A stretch of DNA of 64,000 bases, taken from Acetofilamentum sp. (GTDB taxonomy: Bacteria > Bacteroidota > Bacteroidia > Bacteroidales > DYOH01). Both the position numbers and the translations under genes were made by a program. Within the stretch, counting starts at the first letter, position 1; every line of letters begins with the position of its first letter. The notes beneath the pieces are model-generated. The model searched no databases. It saw only the letters and a program-made list of their open reading frames with translations, and was not told where the DNA came from. Positions 1 to 6,209 of this stretch are shown one piece after another. The stretch spans positions 29,893 to 93,892 of the forward strand of contig DYOH01000003.1 in NCBI GenBank assembly GCA_020720625.1, written 5' to 3'.

Positions 1-1591
1 GATAATCTGCTACTTTTAATCCTTGTAGATTTCTTATTTTTATCCTCTTTATATTTTGATTGTTCGTTTCGATTTTTATGAAGTTATGAGCCGGATTTGG
101 ATAAATAGTGATTTCATGCAATAATTCATTTTCTATAGAATTAGCATTTTTTTGTAGACGAAAATTTGCTTCTACTATAGAATAATTGTCAGATAAATAC
201 ACTTCTAAGGTATCGCTAAAATATTTTTCTGCTTTGGCGATAATTTTATACGTGCCAGCAACAATAGGTCTGATATAAAATCCGTTTTGATTGGTTTTAA
301 CCTGCGAATTATCTACATCATAATCCATTATAAGTATTTCAGATTCAATGACTTGGCCTGTTTCTTGATCTGTTACAGTGCCTCTTATTCCGTATTGGGC
401 TTGTTTAATGTATGCTATAAGTGCCCTATAGCTATAGTTCCAAAAGGCAGGGAGCTCCGATGCATCGGGCATTTTTTCGGTACTAATTTCCATCGTAACT
501 TCTTTGCAATGCTCGAAATAATTGGCATAATCCTGCCTACCGCCCGAAATTGTGTACCAATCGTAGCCGTTTACAATGCCGTTTTCAAAATCGTTCATAT
601 AATTTGCGTTGTACAGATGCACTGTATCGGCATAAATTCGCGAAATAAATTGAAACCATTCATCGTCGGCATGCCTCTTATAATAGGTATCCCACGGATA
701 GTTTACCACTTCAGCACCACCATGAAAATTTGCCGACATTACAAATTGTTTGGATGCCATATACGCCATCATCAGTTTGTTTTCCGTTTGGGTCGTTTTT
801 CCATCTGGATTTTGCCCATCTTCGGGGTCGGGATAATTCCGGTTTAAGTCCACATTAAACGAGTTATATCGTGTTGCACCATAAACACTTTCGTTTCCGG
901 TTCTGTAGGTTCCGTCAGGGTTCGAAAGCGGATTTATGTAAATTTCCATGGTATCGAGTAAGCTTTTTATTTCTGCAGTAGTTTCATAATTTTTAAGTAA
1001 ATAATCTATTAATCTGAGCATTAATACATATCCTACTACTTCATCGCCATGAATAGTGGCAGAGTAAAAAAAATGTGGTTCGTTTTCGTTAGTATGCACA
1101 TTATCAGACAATTTACCAGTTAAAATGAGTCTGCCGCCCGGTGATTGGCCTAAAGTGTCTATTTTGAATAAGTTCGGATAATTTACCAAAAAGTTGCTCA
1201 TCATTTCTAAATAAACACTATAACTGGGGTAAGCATCCCAGTTTTGCATAGCGCTGGGGCTTTGGGCAGATTTTATAAGTTTTTGTCTGGAAGGTGCTGT
1301 TGCCATTTCGAAAGTTATTCCCAATTGGCGCAGTTTTATTAGTCCTGCATAATCAGTATATGCAAAATTTTGTTTATTTAGGATATACGACTCGTCAAGA
1401 GATAAAATTGTGGAGAGTTCCCACAAAGTTTTACTTTTTAAACTTGGCAATTGAATATAATATTCGTATTTTAAACTATCAATTTCAGATTCAAATGTTG
1501 TTTCCTGAGCTAAAAGACGATATTGAGAGCTAAATATTAGTAAAAAGTTGAAGATGATTAAGTAATTGTTTTTAAGGATTTTACGTATCAT
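1..1591 (-). CDS. Secreted M14 zinc carboxypeptidase with T9SS sorting domain (partial)
   Basis: This gene is absent from the ORF track because it has no stop inside the window, but the minus strand is open from the ATG at 1591 to base 1 (530 codons). The N-terminus is a signal peptide (MIRKILKNNY..., ending LLAQ). The central domain is an M14 metallocarboxypeptidase: the zinc motif HxxE is seen as IHGDE, the third ligand as NFHGG, and the catalytic glutamate probably lies in EVTMEIS. A carboxypeptidase-regulatory-like beta domain follows (GIRGTVTDQETG). The last residues (ITIYPNPAHNFIKIE) are the start of a type A sorting domain, so the protein is probably exported by T9SS and attached to or released from the cell surface. 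It likely trims peptides. Only the final sorting-domain residues are lost at the edge. The family call is secure; the substrate is unknown. Confidence 0.9.
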   Translation of the reverse strand, partial: MIRKILKNNYLIIFNFLLIFSSQYRLLAQETTFESEIDSLKYEYYIQLPSLKSKTLWELSTILSLDESYILNKQNFAYTDYAGLIKLRQLGITFEMATAPSRQKLIKSAQSPSAMQNWDAYPSYSVYLEMMSNFLVNYPNLFKIDTLGQSPGGRLILTGKLSDNVHTNENEPHFFYSATIHGDEVVGYVLMLRLIDYLLKNYETTAEIKSLLDTMEIYINPLSNPDGTYRTGNESVYGATRYNSFNVDLNRNYPDPEDGQNPDGKTTQTENKLMMAYMASKQFVMSANFHGGAEVVNYPWDTYYKRHADDEWFQFISRIYADTVHLYNANYMNDFENGIVNGYDWYTISGGRQDYANYFEHCKEVTMEISTEKMPDASELPAFWNYSYRALIAYIKQAQYGIRGTVTDQETGQVIESEILIMDYDVDNSQVKTNQNGFYIRPIVAGTYKIIAKAEKYFSDTLEVYLSDNYSIVEANFRLQKNANSIENELLHEITIYPNPAHNFIKIETNNQNIKRIKIRNLQGLKVADY

Positions 1592-1626
1592 GGCGATGTA
1601 ATTTAACAAACTTTTAATATAAATAA

Positions 1627-1658
1627 TTTTTCCTAAATAAGAATTATTCTTAACTTTG
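1627..1658 (+). promoter_or_regulatory. Promoter of dps
   Basis: A perfect Bacteroidota -7 box, TAACTTTG (1651-1658), lies 40 bases before the dps ATG. A T-rich -33 stretch (TTTT, about 1627-1630) sits some 20 bases upstream. The start site would be near 1665. The -7 box is seen; its use is inferred. Confidence 0.5.
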
Positions 1659-1697
1659 AATCAGATTTAAAAACAGTAAATAATTAAAAACTATAAT

Positions 1698-2165
1698 ATG
1701 ATGAACAAGATAGGACTCAATTTAGAAAAAGCAAAATTAATTTCAAACAAATTAAATGGATTGCTAAGCGATTATCAAATTTTTTATCAAAATGTAAGGG
1801 GTTTTCATTGGAACGTAAGGGGCGAAAAGTTTTTCGAATTACATCTTAAATTCGAAGAGTTGTATAATAATCTCCAGGTTAAAATTGATGAATTGGCAGA
1901 AAGGATTCTTACTTTGGGCGAAACTCCATTGCATAGTTTTAATGCATATTTGCAGAACAGCACCATAAAGCCTGTACAAGATATGAAACAAGGAAAAGAA
2001 TGTATGAAAAATGTGTTAGACTCCTTTGAACAGGTAATAATTAAGCAGCGCGAATTGTTGCAAATTGCATCAGAGGCCAACGACGAAGGGACAAATGCAT
2101 TAATGAGCGATTATATCCGCGAACAGGAAAAATTAGTGTGGATGTATTCTGCATTTTTAGGTTAA
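1698..2165 (+). CDS. dps: Dps-family ferritin-like DNA-protecting protein
   Basis: The 155-residue protein has the length and four-helix pattern of Dps. The N-terminal ferroxidase half-site is visible in GFHWNVRG (His) and the next helix carries the acidic ligands (FFELHLKFEELY...KIDELAERI). Dps forms a dodecamer that oxidises Fe(II) with H2O2 and stores iron, limiting Fenton damage in the cytoplasm. Two ATG codons stand in a row (MMNK), so the first residue is uncertain by one. A peroxiredoxin gene follows after 55 bases on the same strand, which makes a small oxidative-stress unit. A good -7 box lies upstream. There is no long basic N-terminal tail, so DNA binding may be weak. Confidence 0.93.
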   Translation: MMNKIGLNLEKAKLISNKLNGLLSDYQIFYQNVRGFHWNVRGEKFFELHLKFEELYNNLQVKIDELAERILTLGETPLHSFNAYLQNSTIKPVQDMKQGKECMKNVLDSFEQVIIKQRELLQIASEANDEGTNALMSDYIREQEKLVWMYSAFLG

Positions 2166-2220
2166 GCTTTGACAAAACTTTTTATCATAAAATTTTATAA
2201 ATAAATTAAATTCAAACAAA

Positions 2221-2874
2221 ATGGAAGAGAACAAATTTTTATTAATTGGGGACAAATTCCCGGACATGACTGTTCAAACTACGCACGGTATGAGAAATAT
2301 CCCTGGCGATTATGCAGGTAAATGGTTGGTTTTGTTTAGTCATCCGGCAGATTTTACCCCGGTTTGTACAACTGAGTTTATTGCTTTTGCAACTCGTAAA
2401 GACCAGTTTGATGCCTTGAATACTGAGTTATTGGGTTTGTCAATCGATCAAATTTTCTCTCATATTAAATGGGACGAGTGGATTGAGCAAAATATGAAAG
2501 TGCAAATTCCTTTCCCCATTGTAGCCGACCACGATGGCAGTGTTGCCGGAAGAATTGGAATGGTTCACCCAGGAAAAGGTACACAAACCGTGCGTGCAAC
2601 TTTTATCATCGACCCCAAAGGTTACGCCAGACTAATTTTGTATTATCCACAAGAAATTGGACGTAATATGGATGAAATTATACGTGCAATTAAAGCGCTT
2701 CAGATTTCTGACTTAAAATCTGTGGCTGTTCCTGCAAACTGGCCAAATAACGAAATTTTGGGCGATCGTTTAATTGTTCCGCCTGCAAAAACTGTTCTGG
2801 ATGCTAAAGCCAGATTACAAGATAAGACTATTGAGTGCTACGACTGGTGGTTTTGCCACAAAGAAAATAAATAA
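2221..2874 (+). CDS. Peroxiredoxin, Prx6/archaeal thioredoxin-peroxidase type
   Basis: The 217-residue protein is an AhpC/TSA-type peroxidase. The peroxidatic cysteine lies in [12 protein letters not shown] at about residue 50. The C-terminus has two further cysteines in [13 protein letters not shown], as in archaeal peroxiredoxins of the Aeropyrum type, where one acts as resolving cysteine; the long C-terminal domain separates it from AhpC proper. It reduces H2O2 and organic peroxides using thiols, in the cytoplasm. It follows dps by 55 bases and is probably co-transcribed with it, or has its own weak promoter in the AT-rich gap. Two strong hairpins follow. The exact electron donor is not evident; no thioredoxin reductase is nearby. 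Confidence 0.93.
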   Translation: MEENKFLLIGDKFPDMTVQTTHGMRNIPGDYAGKWLVLFSHPADFTPVCTTEFIAFATRKDQFDALNTELLGLSIDQIFSHIKWDEWIEQNMKVQIPFPIVADHDGSVAGRIGMVHPGKGTQTVRATFIIDPKGYARLILYYPQEIGRNMDEIIRAIKALQISDLKSVAVPANWPNNEILGDRLIVPPAKTVLDAKARLQDKTIECYDWWFCHKENK

Positions 2875-2899
2875 TTTTGCGTAGTTGTTACTTTTTTGC

Positions 2900-2935
2900 A
2901 AGATAGATGTTTGCCTTGGGGCAGGCATCTATCTT
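2900..2935 (+). terminator. Hairpin after the peroxiredoxin gene
   Basis: A 16-bp stem (AAGATAGATGTTTGCC with GGCAGGCATCTATCTT, two G-U pairs) with a 4-base loop starts 25 bases after the stop. The T-run after it is weak, so it may be a terminator or a 3' stabilising hairpin. Confidence 0.5.
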
Positions 2936-3000
2936 ATTGTTTATCCGATTTTAGCTATATCTGGAATACGCCTTTAGGTATTTCTAAATCGAAGAGAAAT

Positions 3001-3042
3001 AAATGAAAAAGTCCGGAGATTCTTTTCCGGACTTTTTCATTT
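3001..3042. terminator. Bidirectional terminator between peroxiredoxin and oxidoreductase operons
   Basis: A perfect 17-bp inverted repeat (3001-3017 with 3026-3042, loop of 8) has a GC core flanked by A/T runs on both sides. It lies between converging genes, so it can stop transcription from either side. Confidence 0.85.
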
Positions 3043-3055
3043 ATCTATAAAAAAA

Positions 3056-3607
3056 TTATAAGGTTTGAACGGTTTCAACAATTTCCATTCCTCTATTAAT
3101 GGCATCCTGATTCATTGGAACTAGTTTGTGATGTCTTTCAGGAAGCGATTTTTTAAGACCTTTTATAACATTTTCCATTTTCATGATGGGGAATATTTTT
3201 AAAAATCCGCCAAGAATTATCATGTTGAAAGTTTTGATATTTCCCATTCTCCCTGCTTCTTTTGCAGCCGGAATATGAAAAATATTGATATCTTTTCTTG
3301 TTGGAAAATGGGTAATGCCGTTACTGTCGTAGATTAAAGTACCGCCAGGTTTTACTTTAGATTCGAATTTATCCATAGATTGTTGGTTGAGGATAATGGC
3401 CGTATCAAAAATTTGTAAAATAGGCGAACTTATGCGCTCGTCGCTCAGAATAACTGTAACGTTGGCAGTTCCGCCGCGCATTTCGGGTCCGTAGGAAGGC
3501 ATCCAGCTTACTTCCATATCTTGCATTACACCGGAGTAGGCCATAATTTTACCCATAGATAAAACTCCTTGACCACCAAATCCGGCTATTATAATTTCCT
3601 GAGTCAT
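3056..3607 (-). CDS. 2-oxoacid:ferredoxin oxidoreductase, gamma subunit
   Basis: This 183-residue protein is the gamma (POR_C) subunit of a 2-oxoacid:ferredoxin oxidoreductase. The family signature is seen at the start (IIAGFGGQGVLSMGK) and in SYGPEMRGGTANVTV, which lines the thiamine diphosphate/CoA region. It is the last gene of a four-gene minus-strand operon: ferredoxin, alpha, beta, gamma. The beta gene ends 20 bases upstream. The complex oxidatively decarboxylates a 2-oxoacid to its acyl-CoA with reduction of ferredoxin, or runs in reverse. Substrate is not settled from sequence: 2-oxoglutarate (KorC) or branched-chain 2-oxoacids (VorC) are both possible. A strong bidirectional terminator follows. 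Confidence 0.92.
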   Translation of the reverse strand: MTQEIIIAGFGGQGVLSMGKIMAYSGVMQDMEVSWMPSYGPEMRGGTANVTVILSDERISSPILQIFDTAIILNQQSMDKFESKVKPGGTLIYDSNGITHFPTRKDINIFHIPAAKEAGRMGNIKTFNMIILGGFLKIFPIMKMENVIKGLKKSLPERHHKLVPMNQDAINRGMEIVETVQTL

Positions 3608-3627
3608 TTTCTCGTATTTTTAATTTC

Positions 3628-4398
3628 TTATTCGTCTTTTAGGGTACCTAACTTATAGTATTCCAACATATTTTCGGTTAACCATTGATTTGATTTTACT
3701 GGCGTCATTTTCCATCCCGAATTGCAATTTGAAACTATTTCGATAAAAGATAAACCTTTGTTTTCTTTCTGATTTTCAAAAGCTTTTAAAATGGCTTTTT
3801 TGGCTTTTCGAACCAATGCAGGAGTATGTACAGCATGTCGGGCCACAAATCGGGTTCCCGGCAAATTGGCAACAAGCTCAGTCATTTTTAAGGGATGTCC
3901 CATGCTAGCAACATCTCTACCGTATGGCGAAGTGCTCGAAGCCATTCCGGGTAAGGTTGTTGGTGCCATTTGTCCGCCGGTCATTCCGTAAATACCGTTA
4001 TTAATGAAGAAAATGCTAATATTTTCGCCTCTGTTGCAGGCATGTATGGTTTCGGCAGTTCCAATAGCAGCTAAATCGCCGTCGCCCTGATAGGTGAAAA
4101 CAAATTTTTCGGGATAAACTCTTTTTATACCAGTGGCTAGTGCCGGTGCTCTCCCGTGGGGAGCCTGAGCTATATCGATATTCATAAACTCGTATGCCAA
4201 CACCGAGCAACCCACAGGGGCAACACCAATGGTTTCCGATTCAATGCCAAGTTCTTCGATTGCTTCAAGAATAAGTCTGTGTACTACACCATGTCCGCAA
4301 CCTGGGCAATAGCTAAGTGGTTTATCTGTAAAAAGTTTTGTTTTTTGAAAAACCAGATTTTCAGGTTTAATTATATCTTCTAATTTAATTTCAGCCAT
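3628..4398 (-). CDS. 2-oxoacid:ferredoxin oxidoreductase, beta subunit (thiamine diphosphate-binding)
   Basis: The 256-residue beta subunit binds thiamine diphosphate and Mg2+. The N-terminal motif YCPGCGHGVVHR is typical of the Kor/Vor beta family, and the cofactor-binding motif appears as GDGDLAAIG followed by the NNGIYGMTGGQ segment. The ferredoxin-type cluster domain of larger beta subunits is absent, which fits the separate small ferredoxin encoded at the head of the operon. The alpha gene ends 6 bases before this start, so translation is likely coupled. Family assignment is firm; substrate is not. Confidence 0.93.
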   Translation of the reverse strand: MAEIKLEDIIKPENLVFQKTKLFTDKPLSYCPGCGHGVVHRLILEAIEELGIESETIGVAPVGCSVLAYEFMNIDIAQAPHGRAPALATGIKRVYPEKFVFTYQGDGDLAAIGTAETIHACNRGENISIFFINNGIYGMTGGQMAPTTLPGMASSTSPYGRDVASMGHPLKMTELVANLPGTRFVARHAVHTPALVRKAKKAILKAFENQKENKGLSFIEIVSNCNSGWKMTPVKSNQWLTENMLEYYKLGTLKDE

Positions 4399-4404
4399 AA
4401 CGCA

Positions 4405-5490
4405 TTAACCTCCTATAATTTTAGATTTTAGTGCTGCAACCACTTCTTCGGGCGAATGTATAACACCACCATAACGACCAAAATGAGCAACTTTTGTTTT
4501 GCCTTCTACGGCAAGTCTTATATCTTCAATCATTTGTCCGGCACTCATTTCTACCGATAAAAAGCCCTTTACTTTTGATGCAAGTTCTTTTACTTTCTTT
4601 TCGGGGAATGGCCAAAGTGTAATTGGGCGCAAAAGGCCAACTTTAATACCTTCTTTACGTGCTATTTGCAATGCTTTGTGGCAAATACGCGCACTAGTGC
4701 CGTATGCCATAAACACATATTCGGCATCTTCGAGCGATACTTCTTCCAGGATTACTTCGTTTTCTTCAATTTCTTTGTATTTTTTTTGCAAATGAAAATT
4801 GTGGCGTTCCAGATTTTCTTGATCCAGGTCGAGAGATGTAATTATGTTGTGCTCTCTTCCGGGTGTACGTCCGGTTAATGCCCAAGAATCAAATCTATCT
4901 TTAATTTCCTGATTTGTTAGTCTGGGTTTTTGTTCATCGAGCATTACTTTTTCCATCATTTGGCCAATAGCTCCATCAGAAAGGATAAGAACCATAATCC
5001 TATATTTAAAAGCGAGATCGAAGGCCAGATTAACAAAATCGTACATCTCCTGAACCGACGATGGAGCCAGCACAATCTGGCGATAATCTCCGTGTCCGCC
5101 ACCTTTGGTCGATTGAAAATAATCAGATTGAGCAGGCTGAATATCGCCTAATCCGGGGCCGCCTCTTACAACATTTAGCACCACCGCAGGAACTTCGGAG
5201 CCAGCAATATAAGAAAAACTTTCTTGCATCAGGCTTATGCCAGGGCTTGAAGAAGATGTTACTATTTTTTTTCCTGTGCAGGCAGCTCCATAAACCATAT
5301 TGATAGCTGCTAACTCGCTTTCTGCCTGAAGAACAACCATTCCGGTTCTCTCTTCTGGTTTTTCTGCCATCAAGTACTCCATCACTTCAGATTGAGGAGT
5401 AATCGGGTATCCGTAATAGGCATCAACACCTGCCCGAATAAATCCTTCGGCAATGGCTTCGTTGCCTTTCATTAGTCTTAATTCTCCCAT
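4405..5490 (-). CDS. vorB: 2-oxoacid:ferredoxin oxidoreductase, alpha subunit (VorB/KorA type)
   Basis: The 361-residue alpha subunit carries the pyrimidine-binding domain: GNEAIAEGFIRAGVDAYYGYPITPQSEVMEYL is the family's N-terminal signature, followed by the segment SSSPGISLMQE and, near the end, the domain-II region (GLLRPITLWPFPEKKV). Length and motifs match proteins usually called 3-methyl-2-oxobutanoate dehydrogenase subunit VorB or 2-oxoglutarate oxidoreductase KorA; these overlap heavily and the symbol is tentative. It works with the beta and gamma subunits and the 8Fe ferredoxin encoded around it. In an anaerobe this complex links amino-acid or TCA intermediates to ferredoxin reduction. 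It is oxygen-sensitive in most organisms. Confidence 0.9.
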   Translation of the reverse strand: MGELRLMKGNEAIAEGFIRAGVDAYYGYPITPQSEVMEYLMAEKPEERTGMVVLQAESELAAINMVYGAACTGKKIVTSSSSPGISLMQESFSYIAGSEVPAVVLNVVRGGPGLGDIQPAQSDYFQSTKGGGHGDYRQIVLAPSSVQEMYDFVNLAFDLAFKYRIMVLILSDGAIGQMMEKVMLDEQKPRLTNQEIKDRFDSWALTGRTPGREHNIITSLDLDQENLERHNFHLQKKYKEIEENEVILEEVSLEDAEYVFMAYGTSARICHKALQIARKEGIKVGLLRPITLWPFPEKKVKELASKVKGFLSVEMSAGQMIEDIRLAVEGKTKVAHFGRYGGVIHSPEEVVAALKSKIIGG

Positions 5491-5522
5491 TATAATGGTA
5501 ATTTAATTCGTTTTTAATCTTC

Positions 5523-5753
5523 TTAATCAACTACTTTGATTCTATATACAGTAATTACCGTATCCGGACAAACGGTAGCACAATTTACACACCCGGTGCA
5601 GGCTTCCGGATTTTCCATATAGGCATAATGATATCCTTTTCCGTTAACATCAACAGCCATTCTTAAAACATCGGTAGGGCAGGAGCCGATGCATAATTCG
5701 CATCCTTTGCATCTCTCTACATCTACCACTATTGCACCTCTTACTTTTGCCAT
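5523..5753 (-). CDS. 2[4Fe-4S] ferredoxin subunit of the 2-oxoacid oxidoreductase
   Basis: A 76-residue protein with two complete cluster motifs: CKGCELCIGSCP and CTGCVNCATVCP. Each provides CxxCxxC plus a distant CP, which assembles two [4Fe-4S] clusters. It is the first gene of the operon and ends 32 bases before the alpha subunit gene, so it is most likely the delta subunit (KorD/VorD) that passes electrons from the thiamine diphosphate centre to free ferredoxin. The start ATG is preceded by a -7 box TATATTTG about 45 bases upstream. A free-standing ferredoxin role cannot be excluded. Confidence 0.92.
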   Translation of the reverse strand: MAKVRGAIVVDVERCKGCELCIGSCPTDVLRMAVDVNGKGYHYAYMENPEACTGCVNCATVCPDTVITVYRIKVVD

Positions 5754-5795
5754 AATCTTTATAATGTAATTAGATTCAACAATTTATTTATATGC

Positions 5796-5803
5796 CAAAT
5801 ATA
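5796..5803 (-). promoter_or_regulatory. -7 box of the 2-oxoacid oxidoreductase operon
   Basis: The minus strand reads TATATTTG, a perfect TAnnTTTG box, 42 bases before the ferredoxin ATG. The -33 region (TTTTC) matches only partly. Confidence 0.5.
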
Positions 5804-6101
5804 GATATTAAAAACACATTTAGAAAACGTTTGCAGCTATTCTTCAACACTTCAAATATTTAATAATTTGTTATTAGATTTATCAATATTCAGATAATTA
5901 GTAAGTTTTCTCTTTTTTATGCTTATAATATGGTAGTATTTTTTGCCTAATATGTATTTATTATAAATAAGTGTTTTCTGATTTCTATTTTTCTGATTTT
6001 GGTGTTTGGTTTGATTTTTTGTGGATTTATTAAGCTAATTTTTTTGAAAGGATTTCGTTTCTATATATTAATCAACTTTGAAAATGAATGGAAAAACTGA
6101 A

Positions 6102-6130
6102 TTGGAGCATATTTCTAAGCAATAATTTTG
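6102..6130 (+). promoter_or_regulatory. Promoter of the GH3/beta-lactamase gene
   Basis: TTG (6102-6104), an 18-base spacer and TAATTTTG (6123-6130) match the Bacteroidota housekeeping promoter. The start site would fall near 6137, upstream of both possible start codons. Confidence 0.6.
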
Positions 6131-6209
6131 CGTATAAAGGATTGTTTCCTCATTTTTGTCAGATAAACCAACATTGACCATTAGTTTTAAAACCATTTGC
6201 CCGATTTTT

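Larger units (their letters stand above)
5754..6209. other. Divergent intergenic region
   Basis: This 456-base AT-rich stretch separates the divergent ferredoxin and GH3/beta-lactamase genes. It holds one promoter for each side (listed separately). I see no RNA gene, repeat or convincing short ORF in the rest. Confidence 0.6.

Noticed and set aside
287-847. 186-residue plus-strand ORF in the track
   Set aside because: It lies antisense to the M14 carboxypeptidase, whose reading frame carries signal peptide, zinc motifs and sorting domain.
1294-1533. 79-residue plus-strand ORF
   Set aside because: Also antisense to the carboxypeptidase 5' part; no family features.
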